64,000 nt of DNA. Origin: Rhea pennata. Taxonomy: Eukaryota; Chordata; Aves; Rheiformes; Rheidae. The notes beneath the pieces were generated by a model. That model worked only from the letters and a program-made list of their open reading frames with translations. It searched no databases and was not told where the DNA came from. Below are positions 36,540-50,460 of the stretch, piece by piece (position 1 is the first letter of the stretch; every line of letters starts with the position of its first letter). The DNA is taken from NCBI RefSeq assembly GCF_028389875.1, contig NC_084702.1, positions 44,143,053-44,207,052 on the forward strand, in the 5' to 3' direction. Position numbers and translations under genes: made by a program.

Positions 36540-36875
36540 AGTAAGGAAGTGAGCTTTCCACATATTGGCATGACGCAGAGCCCAGTAACAGACCCGGACC
36601 TTTCTGGGGTCAAAACAAAACAAAAAGATGCTCCCCCCCCCCCCCCCACTGAAGGTCTTGAAGTTGATTTACGTGGTCAGCTGGCAAGGCGTTATCATTC
36701 AGCCCACAGCAGAGACTCCGCAGATGCCCTCTACCCTCACGGCTGCTCTTTCTCAACCCAGCTCGCTCCTTCGTAGCACATCCGAGTGGCCTGGGGTGGG
36801 CACAGGGGGAACGCCAGTAGCACACAGGCCTTACTGCTGGCTCGCTGACCAAGTCTAGATTTTTTTTTTTTTTTA
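36540..36875. other. GC-richer CpG-bearing patch framed by C15 and T15 runs
   Basis: Fifteen C at 36633-36647 and fifteen T at 36860-36874 frame a GC-rich core. CpGs lie near 36575, 36595, 36671, 36690, 36719, 36739, 36763-36784, 36811 and 36843. Overlapping frames of 75-99 codons on both strands are composition artefacts. It may be an unclassified insertion or a regulatory patch. Confidence 0.4.
36633..36647 (+). repeat. Homopolymer of 15 C
   Basis: Rare G/C homopolymer; the complementary 15-G strand is quadruplex-prone. Confidence 0.95.
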
Positions 36876-39190
36876 AGATACTGAGATTGTAAGCCTGAAT
36901 TTCCACCACATTACTCTCGGTAAAATCACCTGTGTAAAATTAGCGAAGCACACTCAACATAGATACTGAATGCTTTCAAAGCAGACTGGTAACATATTTA
37001 CTCCACATTTGCTCCACATGCGTTCATTTCACACAGCTTTAGATGGCATAAATATGAGGTCAAAAATAACAAGTGTTTAGACTTTATACTTTTGCACTGA
37101 GCAATGCTCACATAGAGGTCTATAGGGAGGGGTGAATACTTGTTCTGTGTGAGTCAGAAAGTTGCCAAGGCCTTGAGCCTACACACCATAGGAACCTTTC
37201 CAAATAGTCTTTGATCCTAGATATGAACAGGGTTGTGCTGGAGCTGAACAAGGGAAGCCCCCCACAGCAGATCCTGTGACCATAATCACATAAATCAACT
37301 GCGTAGTCCGAATAAAATATAAGTTGGGCATCGCTGGCACAGAAACCACTCAATAATTCACTTCAGAAAATGTTTAACTCAACAGTAACTCTAAACTCTG
37401 GTGAAGAGGCAGCTAGAGGCTACCTGAACAGATGCAATAATTAAGAAAAAAAGGCAACTTCAAGAGGTACAATAATTAGAAAAAATAGCCTTCTTTCAGG
37501 GCAGTTTAAACTTTTAACTCTTGAGAGCTTCTGTAAGATATGGTTGATGAATTATATCTTTCTTTCAGAGTCTAATGAATGTGGACATTGAAAGCATAGT
37601 GGTTTCCCTGTCTTATTATTTGCATGAATATGTTTTTGTGTGTGGAATTCTACTTTTATGATGCTCCACAACCATTTAAGCCTTTGAACATTCTAAGTGA
37701 ATGAAGGTTCTTCTTTGTTGCATGTTTCAAAGAGAGTTTATTAGATGCATCACTTATTGATATATAGATGTTAGTGCTTGTGTTCAAAGCATTTATTCCA
37801 TTTGATTTTCACAAAATCCTGTTCAAGACAGGTCCTGTAGAGTTCACATCAGCAAAGTCCTGTGTACAGTGGATCCACTCTTGAAAAACTTGTTGAGGAA
37901 GGATACTGATGACCACTGTGACTTTACAGAAAACTCAGGATCAAGTCCATATAACTATATACAGCTTTTTTTCATTCTAAGAATAGAAAAATGTTGCTCA
38001 GAACCAAAATGGTACATGAAAAATACATGAAAAATTTATTTCCTTGATTCTTTTTTGTTCAATCTAAGGTAAGTTTTCAATCAGTTATAATCAGTTATAA
38101 GATATTTATGCATGTATCTATAAGGTCATTATCACTTTAGAATGAAGTATTTGCCTAAACCAGTTTAATCAACTGTCCAGAAAATACAACTTTATTAGCA
38201 GGAAATAGTGTGTAAAAAAGCATGAAAAATTCTGTATGTATGTAATTTAAGTTGAGCTAGTTATCTCTTGATGCCTCTGACACTGGAACCCATTTTACAG
38301 TTAGGGAAAGAGATACCATAGCTCACAACTTAGGAGTTTAACTTGCAGAACTAGCTGTATGTATTTTTAACTTGTAATAACTGAATAGCATAACCAGTGC
38401 AATGCCTTTGCAACACATATATATATATACTTTGGTACAACAGCTTCTTGATAACTAATTAATCCGTGTTTTACAAGATAGAGTGTGTAGCTCCCAAGAG
38501 AATAACACAGGCACAAATTTATAATTTATTTTCACCCACTTTGACCTCTTGTTTATACCTTGTCTGCTTCAGGATTTCTCACCTTAATGTTCAGTGTCAT
38601 GAGAGAGATGTTAATAATGTTAACAGACCTCAGCTACACGTTTCTTCAATGTGCAACAGCTGTTGTGGAGTCTGCAGTGCGTGGTATACAACTAATGAAG
38701 AACAATTCAGTATCCCTTTGGTCTTTCCTCCTGGAGGCAAACATCATCACCCAGAGAAGTGAGTAAAGTGCTTATCTGGTCTAAGTGCTCTGCAATCACA
38801 TGTGGCTCCAGCAATATGTCACTTAGGACATGAATACAAGGTAAAAGTTATAGCCAGGGGCTGGCAAGACATCTGGATCTGACTTTTTATTACATGAAAG
38901 TCTGGAGAAGAGGACAATCTCTTTTTTTTTTCTCCTCTCCCCTACCTTTTAGTTTTTCCACTGGAGTTAATAATTACTCTGTGTCAGCAATGCCTCTGGG
39001 CTTCCTTTGCGAGCTTCCTTTGCAATCGCATTAGGAAAACAAACAAACAAAACACCTTGTCACTCTCATTTTTGGGTTGTCGCCTGATTTATCAAGTGGC
39101 ATTATTCCTTACAGAGGGCTATGTCACTACAAGGTAGTCCGTTTCCTGGAAAGCATAGAAGTGCACCTCACCCCTGTGTTTTCCAACAGA
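36876..39190. other. Non-coding DNA with an AT microsatellite and a MIR-like string
   Basis: A short AT microsatellite lies at 38416-38429. At 38285-38340 the string ACCCATTTTACAGTTAGGGAAAGAG recalls an antisense MIR core, but the match is too short to call. The 98-codon frame at 38466-38762 has no recognised domain. Confidence 0.45.
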
Positions 39191-39460
39191 GTATCTAGGT
39201 GATAGTGGTGATGAGAGGTTTGACTAGGGAAAAGAAACAACCCCGCAATTCCCTTCCATCTCCTCCTGCTGGGAAGTGCCCTACTGCTGCTGCGACACAA
39301 CTGCCTTTGAGTGGACAGTCGGATGAAGGGTATGTTTTTGTCTCCAGGTGCAGAGCATCCCATCCATCAGACTCACCAGCACATGGGTGGTGCATGCGTG
39401 ATGCAGGGTCCGGTCTTGCTGAGCACGTGACTGAGAGTCCCGAGCCCAGCTGAAAGCTGA
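39191..39460. other. GC-richer patch
   Basis: Higher GC with CpGs near 39243, 39292, 39320, 39398, 39412, 39425 and 39440. Overlapping frames run on both strands. Not assigned to any gene or repeat. Confidence 0.35.
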
Positions 39461-41274
39461 ATTAAACAGGCACTTGCTATGTGAGGCCCTTGAATGAGGA
39501 ACATGTATCTTTTTAGGAAACGCCTCACCAGTTGCTGACTGTAATTGACAGCAGTGATATACATAGCTACATGAGATATGAAATGAAGATATATGAAAAT
39601 TATACCAATGCTGTGGAAAGAACCCGGAAGCAAACCCATTTTGATTTGGGGAGAATTTTTGTTTCTTAATAAGTTGAAAGAAATATTATGCTTTTCTGGA
39701 ATTGCAAGGTTCCTCTGAGTGCATTTTATTGAAATCTCATCAGAAAATCAAGTCTTTTAAATCTTTTTAATTCAGTTTTGTAAGTCTGCTATTTTCTGAT
39801 AGGTTAGACAGCCATTTTAGAATGTTTTCTGGAAATTCACATAACCTAAGGTAAAAGACTGGGTTACTGTTTTTGCTCTGATGTTTCCTTACGGTTATGT
39901 CCAAAAAATGGGACCTGGTTCCTGGCTCCTCTGAGTAAGCCAATGCCTTGGACACATAGTGACTCCTTACATGGAGAGCACACCTTGCTTTCCATGGGAA
40001 AGAAATCTGGATACTGAAAGGAAATGTTTTATGCAACAGCCAGATGCCTGATACAGAAAATTGAAAAGAAGGACTTGAGTTGTGCTGGTGATGTATACCT
40101 GCTGCACAGCTTCAAGGTAGCATTTGATAGTGGGTAGGACCTGGACCAACACCAGTATTTGGAAGTGTTTGGTACTAGGCACGATGGCCTGGCTGGGTAG
40201 CAGGGATAACAACCCACTCCCTCAGAGAGCAAAACCCTCGCCTCACGCTCCACTAGCTGAACTATAATATACTGGGGAACAGGAATTAAATAAAGTTAAT
40301 GTCAGAGAGCTTGGACTGACAATTTGTCTGTAGCTCTATCCTGTATGTAGCAGAGTAAGGGTTAGCATAGAATGAATATTCCTGTTTAACAAGATAAATA
40401 CAGTCATTTTAATGAACTCTTCTACAGAGACAAACTAAGATATGAGAGAACTCCTGTTTGTTCATTATGTTAATTAAAAAGGAGCACCTCTAGCCCTGTG
40501 AAAACAAAACTGATTAAAGCAAATGCAGTAAGTCAACTTGGAGTTGTGAAGTACAAATCATACAGAGCACACAATGGATATTAAGTCAAAACTGAACAGT
40601 CTTTTTAGCAAATGGTGAATTTGGCTTTGGCCTTGTCTGTGACTTTTCCTGACTCTTACGTATTAAATACATATGGGACATGGAAATTCAAGAACCGGGA
40701 ATTCATTGAACAAGCAGAAAAAAAGTCTATGTTTAATTAAAACTAAGCAAAGTAGAAAATCTTGCTGCACAAAATACCCTTTTAACTGGTTTATTCCATT
40801 AGCAGGTATTTATTTTAGAGAATAAAGTTCAAGTATCATGGCAATTACTCCATTTTGGATAGTAGCAGAGGAAAAATGCTAAGTTTCACTCAAGCTTTCA
40901 GGAAGAATTTTATCCTCAGAGCTTTATCCTCTCTTTTGAGGAGTTTCTTTCCTTTTATTCACCCTTTACCTTACTTCTGAAGATGCAGGCTTGCTTGTGG
41001 AAGGAAACTGGAAATTCAGATTAGAAAAAAAAAAAGAAAAAACATTAGAACAGATTTTAGTAGTCTTCAGATAAGGAAATTATTCAAATACAGTTAAGAG
41101 AGAAGTGATGTAGAGTGAACATCAAGGTTAACAGGTCATGTCATCTACAATTGGAACTGCATCACCTGCCTCCACATTTTACATTCTACATCGATACATA
41201 CTTCTGAAATTTTTCTGAAATTCTTGCTTTTTATTTGATCAAATGTAATCTACCTGTACTAAAATAGATGCACT

Positions 41275-41290
41275 TGTGTGTGTGTGTGTG
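41275..41290 (+). repeat. TG microsatellite, eight units
   Basis: Pure TG run. Confidence 0.95.
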
Positions 41291-44200
41291 TTTCAGTGCT
41301 GTTAAGATGAACTAAATAACTATTGTTGTCATTTTATGACTTATGATAAAAACATGAAGACAGGTTTTTGTCATAAAAACATGATGTACCATATCTAACT
41401 TGGATTGGGAGTACAAACCCATGCATTAAACAACTGAATTGTGGCTATAACTGTGGGGTCAATATTAACCATCTCATAGTGACTTTTTGTTATGACCTAG
41501 TAGACCTGTAATATGTCTGTTTACATCCCAATTTAGTTTTGGGATAGACCTTAGCACAAGAAAATAGTGTTATTCTTTATATCTCCATCTGGCAATGGAT
41601 GGGTGAATAAGCGAACTGCACAGATTTTGTTAGCTTTGCCAGCAGTCTTTGATTCTAGTGACCACAATTTTTTTTCTGATTTTCCTGCAGTGCCCTGCAG
41701 GCATGGAGTAAGTTCACTTCTTCCTTTCTGAAATCCTTAAGGTTGTCAATTAAATTCCCAGGAGCTCTTCAATGCAACAGTTTGCTGGGTAAGTCATATC
41801 AGTGTGTTATTGCTTCTATTCAGGATTCCTTGAATATATAGATGCATTACAGGTTGTAAAGATCACATACTATCTTTGACCATTTCATGGACTTAGGCAA
41901 AATTCAGTGACAGCAGACACTGAGTCCTGCTGTAAGGCCATCCTTCTCTATGTCAAGCTATATATAAGTTAAAAGATGCTATCTTTAATAGCACTACATA
42001 CATACCTCCAATACACATACCTCGACTTTTAGATTGCCAGTTACAGGAACAATTCTCAGACAAACTACACAGTCCATTATCACACTTTTCCATTAGTCGT
42101 TGCCTAACTTTCACATTTTTTTGGCAGTTTTATCTTTGTTCAGGAAATAAAAAAGTACAGTTTCATATAAGCAGTGACTCAGTATCTAATTACCCTGCCT
42201 TTGCTGGATGATCACATCTGCAATTATGGAAAATGATTAAAAAAAAGCCCCAGAGTTTGATTCAGCATGTAGAAAACCCCAAGAAAGAGAAGCAGATAAG
42301 GGATTGATATAACAGACTGCTCAAGAGAAGTGTAACACATTTCTTAAGCCCCTAGTCGTTGTATAGTACACAGTCCTTTTGATATTTACTTTTATATTTC
42401 CTTAAAATCACTTAAAAGCAATGATGAGGATTAATTTATGGGATAGCAAAATAGATCCCATCAGTTTTCTGTCTTTAAAAAAGAGATAGGCCAGAAAGAG
42501 CTATTTAAAGAATGATTAGTCTGAGTCAAATGTAATGACTTTGATGATTTCTAGTGAAATCTTCTCCATATTTTGGTTGCTCCAGTAATCCTGAACTGAC
42601 TTGTGGACATTCATCAGTTATAAGAATTTATCATGAGTTTCTCCCAATATACAGAATTGTTACAAGGTCAAAATGTTCAAGAACATTTCTGACACTGTGT
42701 AAAAAACAGAGGCTCAATATGTTTAGCCCTGCTGGACAGTGAAGGTTGATTAGATATGTGCATAAATCCCAGAAACAGTTTGAGAAGAATGTTTTTTTGA
42801 TTCTTTGACCTTCCTGATGTAAACGACATTTGGAAAGAGCAACAAGTTGATGAAGATGGAAAAAAAACCCCTCCTAGCACAGTTCAAGATAAAGATGTGT
42901 CATACATTTTATCAGTGTTTCCTGTATAAGAAAGATGGTGGAAATATCATACAGGACTATGAGAGAGAGGATTTTTTTCAAAGCATTGAAAAATATAAAG
43001 TCAATTTAAAATACACTACTTCAAATGAAATCTTAACTTCAGGTCCAGAGAGCAGTCCAGAATTTTCTTTTGAAATATATGTTTTAAGTTATCAAGTATT
43101 AGTCCTCTTCCCCCAAAAATGTTTTTGTGCTTAATTCCATAATGGAAAGCAGGATAGAGAACAAAGACGAAGCACAGTCTTGCATATATAAAAAAGTAAT
43201 AAGAGAGAAAGGATTAATGCATACATTTGTATAAATACTTCTGGGACAACTGGGCATGACCCAAGGGATCTGTACAGAGGAACATGCTTCATCTGGACAT
43301 AGAGAGAGGTCTAACGGCTTTAATTTCTCAAATTGCTGAAATAAAGGCAATTATCCTTTCTGACGGAAGACACATCTCTCTCTAGTCAACAAGATGAGAT
43401 ACATTTCTTTGCAACTACCAGATCAGTTCTCAGTATTGACCATATTTTAGTGCCTTATTTTTTCTTTAGGGCTTTTTCTTGGTAACATTTTAAATGGTGA
43501 ATGGTATGAGGGTTTTTCTGTAGAAAAAAAAATCTTACCAAGTGCTCATGAACTATGAAGGTCAGTAACACAGCTCTGAATAAGACATTTTATACATCCA
43601 AAACCCATAAAAAGTTTGTTGCATTCTAAAATGTCAGTGTACCTCACTTTGATCAAAAAAAAAGAAAAAGAATTTCTAGTCTATCATGAACAGCATATGC
43701 TCAACACTGTCAATCTGTCAACAGTGTACAGTTTGTGGCAGATAATAATTGTGGTTTTTCCATTTTACTCTGGAGTAGATCTGTGAAAAATCTGACAAAC
43801 AGTAAATATGGTGGGAAAAAAAGTGCTTCTTGGGAGTAAAGCAAGAAAGATTTGCAAATAATTTGGGAAAAATAAACACAAGACCATTTCAAATATTGAA
43901 ATATTTAATTTGAAATTTCTAAATAAAAAATTTCCTTTTGGAAATGCTAAAATATTTCCTCTTGATAGTTGAAAACAAAACTTTTAATTTTGCACCTCAG
44001 TGTTACATTTCATTACATATAAAACTGATGTAAATTAAAGGAAATAGTGTTAAATACTCAGAATGATGTATGGGTCAAAAAGAACACATCAAGGTGATTT
44101 GAAAAAAATACATTTTTATTTTGAATTTAAACTCAGACATGAAAAAGTCTCAATTTCAAGTCATGCTGAAGCCATTTCTGCCCTGTTCCTTGTATGTTAA

Positions 44201-45399
44201 AAGGAAAATCCTTGTCTGCTTTGGAGACCGAATCATGGACAACCTCATGCAATTGTAGAAACAGAACAAAAGCAATATCTCTGTTGTCTCTGTCCATACA
44301 ACAGGTAAAAAGGAAAGAGGGGATGTAAACAAACATTATTGCTGGTATGGAAGTCGTTAAAGTGGTGAACTTTTAAAATTTATCACATGTATTTGTGAAT
44401 GTACAATTAGAAATATATTATATTAGAATATGAATTATGATTAAACTCTTGTCATCAAAAGGTTGAGCAGAACTTTATCAGACAATATCCCATGGGGATC
44501 CAGCATCATCTAAAACAGAAGGTGGAGGGAAGCTGATACATTATATTTCTTTAGACAACCTACACTAACCAGAAGTTTCAATTATCATGAGATAAAGAAA
44601 GAATATAGTATTGCTTCTTTCTTTATAGTTGTTTAGCAGGAAGAGAAATTAGAGTATAGTGCAGAAACAGTTGCAGCTGGAGCCCTGATCAAAATAGTGC
44701 CCTGACACAAAAATCTGCAGGTGGCAATATGACATTGGTCACAGGAGTTTGTGAGGAAAGCACATAGATTTTGTAGACAGACCACGGCTGGTTACAGATG
44801 CTCAGCGCAGGGCGTAAAGCAAATTCTGTCAGCAAAAAAAGAAAACTATCTTGCTGGAGACAAAGGGCTGAGATTAGAATTCAGGCATGAAGCCTTGTAC
44901 TGGGCCATTGAGTTACTGGTTGCACAGCTATGGAAAGTGGCACAGAAGCCCAATGTCACCAAAAGACAAGCCAGAGAAAGACTATGCTGCAGCACTGAAC
45001 AAGAGTAGCCACTCAGAAAAAATAAATAGTTATTTTTCCTTCTCTCTTTCAAAATTGTGAGCATGTGGCACTCTCTTCATGTGATGTTCGTGAAAGCAGT
45101 GACAGACTAGTGAAAAAAAAAAAAGAGTCAAAAGAAAGGAAGTTTCCATTGCTAATGCATATTTTTAATAAGAAGTATATTTACTACTTGGAGTTTCTTT
45201 GGATCCAGCTTGGAAAAATATTGACTCACCACATGAAAAACATCCTCCAATGTGTGGAATTTGCACTCTGCTCCCTATTAGTGCTACAGCATCCAGCTGA
45301 GAGCCAGCAACTCCTAGCCACAATTATTTGGCTTGTTTTATTCAGGGACATAGACAACCATGCACAGATGGAAGATTGGAGATTTTTAATTTTGCTTTG

Positions 45400-45418
45400 T
45401 TTTTTTTTTTTTTTTTTT
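45400..45418 (+). repeat. Homopolymer of 19 T
   Basis: Pure T run. Confidence 0.95.
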
Positions 45419-46060
45419 CATTTTGGCTGAAATTTTCAAAGAAGACTAAGGAGCGAGGAGTCCAATCCCATTGAGTTTCTTCTTAGATTTAATTGAAGGT
45501 CTTCATACTTCAAGAAGTCATATACAGAGACCCTGTTAGGCTATTAAGCTGAATTTTAACAAGGTTTGCTATTGGTAGATCTAGGTCTGCAGAGAAGGCC
45601 TAGATATATTTCTGCAGAATTCGTTATATATGCATATTATTCTGAATATCTGCAGATGCAGATGACATCATCTGTCATCCTTCATGGATGTCATCCCTCA
45701 GGGATGTCAAATGAAACAGGCCAAATGTGAATTAAATGTAAACTTAGGCAGGAATTTGCAAATAGGCTTACGGAGTATAAAGTGTGAACAGCCTCACTCT
45801 GCTATGCTAATTACGAAGCTGGATGGTGATTTTGAATGTCCTGTTCCATTTGCCAGAGAAGCTCAAGAGATGAAGATACGGAGGGAAGAACAGAGCAGCA
45901 CATACACAAACTGGCCTCCCTGGATGGTAACTCTATGTAGAGAAGAGAAAATGAATGCTTTATGCAATAGGTAACCTTAAAAATTCTCTTAAATTTATTA
46001 ATCCAATGCATTACATGCATTACTCAATGGGAAACTCTCTTTGGGCTACTGTTAGTTCTC

Positions 46061-46530
46061 GTTATGTTTCTGCTTCTCTCCCTCTTCTATTACCATTCAC
46101 GGAGGCCAGTGTGAACTCTACCCAGCTCTGCAGTCCTGAACCCAAGTTAATATTGTCTGTAACTGAAGGTGGGATTCAGCCCTATCCACAGATTCTGTCT
46201 GAGGCCTCTGGGATACAGCCACACTACTGGAACCTCAGAAAACTCCAGGAGGCTCCTTCAGCTGCCCTGGCTTCAGCAGGTTTATGCTGGCCTCTTTTGG
46301 ACTCACTACAGCAGTAGTCACAAGAGCCCAAGGGCCGACTAGAAGTGGTAAAAGTGTTTTCATTTGGACTTTCCGTATTTTTCTGAAATGCAGGGCTGAA
46401 GTTCGTCCTCTGCCCTGATCTTCGCAGGCCCTGTGAGTGCTGCTGCCCCAGCTGCTGCCCTCCGCACCTCCAGATTTCATTCCTTTCTGATGCCCAGCAC
46501 AGCAGAGGCAAAGGATTAGTTTTTATCACT
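46061..46530. other. GC-richer patch, unassigned
   Basis: GC-rich for this window but with few CpGs. Frames of 81-120 codons overlap on both strands. I recognise no protein motif and no repeat consensus. Confidence 0.35.
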
Positions 46531-48238
46531 CTCCTTTGTTTCAGGAGAGAAACAGAAGGTTTAATTTTTGAAGACAGAAATCAAATAAAAATTACACTCT
46601 GGATCCCAGCAGATATTTTCTATGGGTGCTGGGTCTGTACTCTGTTTTATGATGGTAACTTCAGTATTTCAGCTGCCTTTTGCTGAGAGCCAGCACAGCT
46701 GCTATACTTCTGCTCATTAAGACATGATTTTATTGCAGGTGAAAGAAAAGGCTTCATCCTCACCTCTGTCATCTGCACGTGGTAATTGGTAGTGGAGGTC
46801 CTTTTCATTGAAGGAGAACGTTAACTTACATATATTCTGTTAGCAGTACAGGTACCAAGAGAGTATGAGAAGTCTCAGCCTCCAAAATACTTCTTAAGAT
46901 GTTTCTGTGCCTATCACGGCACTGTTAATTTTGTTACTTCATTGTGCTTTATTATTAGAGGCTGTTATATGTGGGGTTTGCCCAAATACAAAGGTATATG
47001 AGATTTTTCAGATAGGCTCTTCCCTAAGTAAAAATAATATATATTATCTATACTCCAGCAGAGAAGGTGGAATGGAAATCTGTAGACAGAGAGAAAGAAA
47101 GTAACAAGCATAACAGTGTAGACAAAATCACTAAAAAGGAGAAGAAAGAAGATGCAAGAAGCATCACGTAGAAAGTGAGTAGCAGAAAACATCAGAAAGC
47201 ATGAAAAAGGTTAGTTTAAAAATTGCCTCTCTTGTCACTTAACAGTGTCACTGACATGAAAACTGTGGAGATCTCTGTCGCTTTTTGACATCCTCAATAT
47301 CCCACTATCTGACTATTCAGTAAGACTGTGTTTGTCTGTCTTTTACAGTTCATATGTTTATAAAGAGAGTGAAAATTGCACCAATTTTCATTGCAACCTT
47401 TCAATCAGAAATTCAGCTGTGGAGAGTCGTGCTTCTCTAATCCTCTTTGCTGAATGATTGTAACTGTATATCCATACATACAGAAGCTTTATCCATATAA
47501 CTATCCAAATATACAGAAAATGGCAATCCTATCAATAACTGCAATTTTAAACAATTATGTTGGTTTGAAGAATAAATCCAGTACTGGTTGTAATAGAACT
47601 TATTTTCCTTGTTCTTATCCAGATTAAGCATTCTCAGTCCTAATCTTTACCTTTTTCCTTTTTTGGGGGAAGGGGGGAGTGGCTGCTTAGAAAGCCATTA
47701 TTTTTGAGATGTGAAAAACTTCAGTACCTACTTTGAAATAGTTCTCATGTGGCCCTATATTTAGATCCAGATCTTCCACTGTAAAGGAAACGTTTGTGGA
47801 ATTAAGGTTTTGGACCCTTTCGTTACAGAGATGTTGATAACCAGGAATACAAAAAGATCCTTTGAAAATATTTCTTTAAAGCTCTGTTCCTGGTGCATAA
47901 AAATGCTATCTGTTAATAATATTTTTAATTATTATTAAAAGTTTTTGTGTAAGCTTTTTACTTAGGCAAAATCCTAGGCCCCACACATATGGTAAGCAAT
48001 ATGTTTCGCATTCCTTATTCAGAAATGAAAGGAAAGCCTGTCTGTGAGGTAATATCGACTTGTGAGGCAGCTGAAGATGAAATAGTGATGTTCATTCACC
48101 CAAGTCCATAGGAAAAAAAGCTGTTAAAAACTGCAAAGACTTTCTTTCTGCAAAGGTCTCTCTTGCTAAGTTTTCATTGTTTCATTTGCTGTTGGTACAT
48201 ATGAGAACTTCCAAAACGCCAAATACCTAGAATTTAGT
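46531..48238. other. Non-coding DNA, nothing recognised
   Basis: AT-rich unique sequence with short chance frames only. Confidence 0.55.
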
Positions 48239-48482
48239 TTGATCACAGCCTCATCATGTATGAGCTTTCACTTTGCTTGCAAGACAAGATATTGCCATAA
48301 CAGTGAGATGACCAGCATGGTACTCGCACAGTTTAGTATCCGAGCAACTTTAGCACACTGGAGAAACAGCTCAGCTTCTTTTTGTCGGCACACTTTAAAT
48401 TCATTGTCTCTCTCAGAATTCAGAGTTTTGTATACATATCCACTCATGGTCATTAGGATCATATCCTAATGTCAGTGAGTTC
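48239..48482 (-). pseudogene. Possible broken coding fragment (unidentified)
   Basis: On the minus strand a TTTTGCAG acceptor-like signal ends at 48483. From 48482 one frame reads NSLTLGYDPNDHEWICIQNS before a stop. The next frame then continues with SERDNEFKVCRQKEAELFLQ and a cysteine-bearing, hydrophobic segment ending near SLLWQYLVLQAK. The two pieces would join only by a frameshift near 48415. Three CpGs (48315, 48341, 48386) stand out in CpG-poor surroundings. The basic-then-hydrophobic layout loosely recalls small two-helix membrane proteins, but I could not assign a family. It could well be chance, so the pseudogene label is provisional. Confidence 0.13.
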
Positions 48483-50460
48483 CTGCAAAATTCACATGGG
48501 ATTCAAATACTCTTTAAAAATCGGACTTAAAAAGGATTGCCTTGAAATACCAATAATTAAGCTTCCCAAATGTATTTTGTCATCTTCTGCAAATACATGT
48601 CCTATATTTTTAGTGGTGTATTTGAAGGCAAAAGGACATCCTAAGAAGATATGTAATTTTTCTCATTTGCATGGTTACCTACTAAGAAAAACTTAAAGAA
48701 TACACAAATATACTTGCATTTCATTGATTATCATCAAAATTGCAATTGAAAGAATAGTATGGGATACAAAGAAGTAGTTATCAAAATAATGTAAACCTTA
48801 ACTCAGATTTCAGTTTCTGCTTTTGTTACAGGGTATTTTGTTACATTAAGATAAAGCTTTCTGAAATACATCTACCTATTAACATCTCTAGGGGTACTTT
48901 AATGAAGTAGTAGAAAAAAACTCACAATTATTTGAGTAGCTTGCATTTTCCTTCGAATTCCAATTGTTTCCTGCCTGATTGCTTACACAAATCAAACAAG
49001 AGAAAGAGATGGTTATTTAGGACATTCTGCTTTAAAATGCCGTCGCAGGTCACAAGACAGCAAGAATGAACTGCAATCAGGTTGAAATGGTTAACGTTCT
49101 TCAAACAATTGACTCTCTCATGGGCAAATCACACTTTGAGAGAGATGGATTGCGGAGAACCTTGTAACGCTCTCTGTTGAAAAAGCCACAAAACGGTGAG
49201 TATTTCTGACAGTTAGTTAGACTTACCTAGAAATTAAAGGTCTGTTAAGCTGCTGTAGGAAGACTGTGAAATGGAAAACTTTGGTGGTACTTCTGTTCTC
49301 TGCCTTGCTTCAGCATCATTTGGGTTTAGTTAGTTCTCTTTGGAGAAGTGACTGGTAAGTACAGAATTCACAAATGTAAATAAGCAAACGGATTCAAGCA
49401 TAGAAAGAAAAAGCAGTTCAGGTTTTGAGGTGCTTAAAGTGTTTACTTATGAATCATTTAGCTCTGTAAGTAGTTCTAATGACCATATCAGAAGTCCCAC
49501 TGAGCTATAGCTCTGGGTTTTATTGTAACTGGGTTTAGTAATATACGATAAACACCTGGAAAACTGGCTTACACAGGTGAATATAGTGTGAATGATGCAA
49601 ACAGCATGCAGAGGGTCCTGTTCTCCTGGGTCTTGAACTAGGCTTTTGAACGTGCCAGTACGATATCTAGCACAGGCAAACTGTGGTCCCTGAGACAAGG
49701 TTTGCGCACACTTGGAATAAAAATTTGTTAACAGGAAATAATAGCACTAGGCAGTTTGACTGTTTTTAATTCCATTGTGCTAACTAGTATCATCCAATAA
49801 TATTTAAAACCACATTATTAATTTGAGGTGGACGCAAAAGAAAATGCATGTTATTAGGTCCTACCTAGATTTAATTCTGAATGAAAGCCCCTCTGCAAGA
49901 TGCACTTTAGACCCTCTTAAGAAATTCTGCACTTCTTCTAATGGAAAGGATTGCCTCTACATAAAGTGTATATTTTACAATAATTTATCTATTTCTACAA
50001 AGAATGAAGAAGTCAGGATAAAAAGCCCCTCAGTGCTCTTCCTGGTATATTGGGTCAGTGTAGCTGTTGGAGTAGAAGACCTCGGGGGAATTGAGTCTTT
50101 GTGGCAGGAAATAGAAAACAGAAGGGTCCACCCCTTATTGAGTGTATTTTCACAACATTTCCTCAAACAAGTGTGGTCTCTGAGGTAACAGTCCAAGTGG
50201 ATTCGGAAGCCAGCTTACAGGGCTTTGAGAGTGGGTATCTTAAGGTTATGACCCATAACCATCTGTGGCTTCTGTTCAAATCTCAGACCCGCTTAGTGGG
50301 AAGCACACAACTCTTAAGAGGCGTCTAGTAGATTGCAGCATGTTTACTACGTGCTTAAAAAAAAATGCATGTATTCTATATTTTAGATTGCATTAAATTA
50401 CAAATCCATCTCTTGTAGATAATTGCACATCCAGTTCCACTTGCCTTGAAAGCACCGACT
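48483..50460. other. Non-coding DNA, nothing recognised
   Basis: AT-rich unique DNA. The 121-codon frame at 49823-50188 overlaps a 73-codon minus-strand frame and shows no domain. Confidence 0.5.

Larger units (their letters stand above)
39461..46060. other. Non-coding DNA, nothing recognised
   Basis: Over 6 kb of AT-rich unique sequence. It contains a TG microsatellite at 41275-41290, a duplicated ATAAAAACATGA near 41345-41385, and T19 at 45400-45418. Frames up to 121 codons (for example 45065-45430) lack domains, and that one ends inside the T-run. Confidence 0.5.

Noticed and set aside
45065..45430. 121-codon plus-strand frame
   Set aside because: Its last part is encoded by a T19 homopolymer and the rest has AT-driven composition with no motif.
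49823..50188. 121-codon plus-strand frame
   Set aside because: No recognisable domain or splice context, and it is overlapped by a minus-strand frame.
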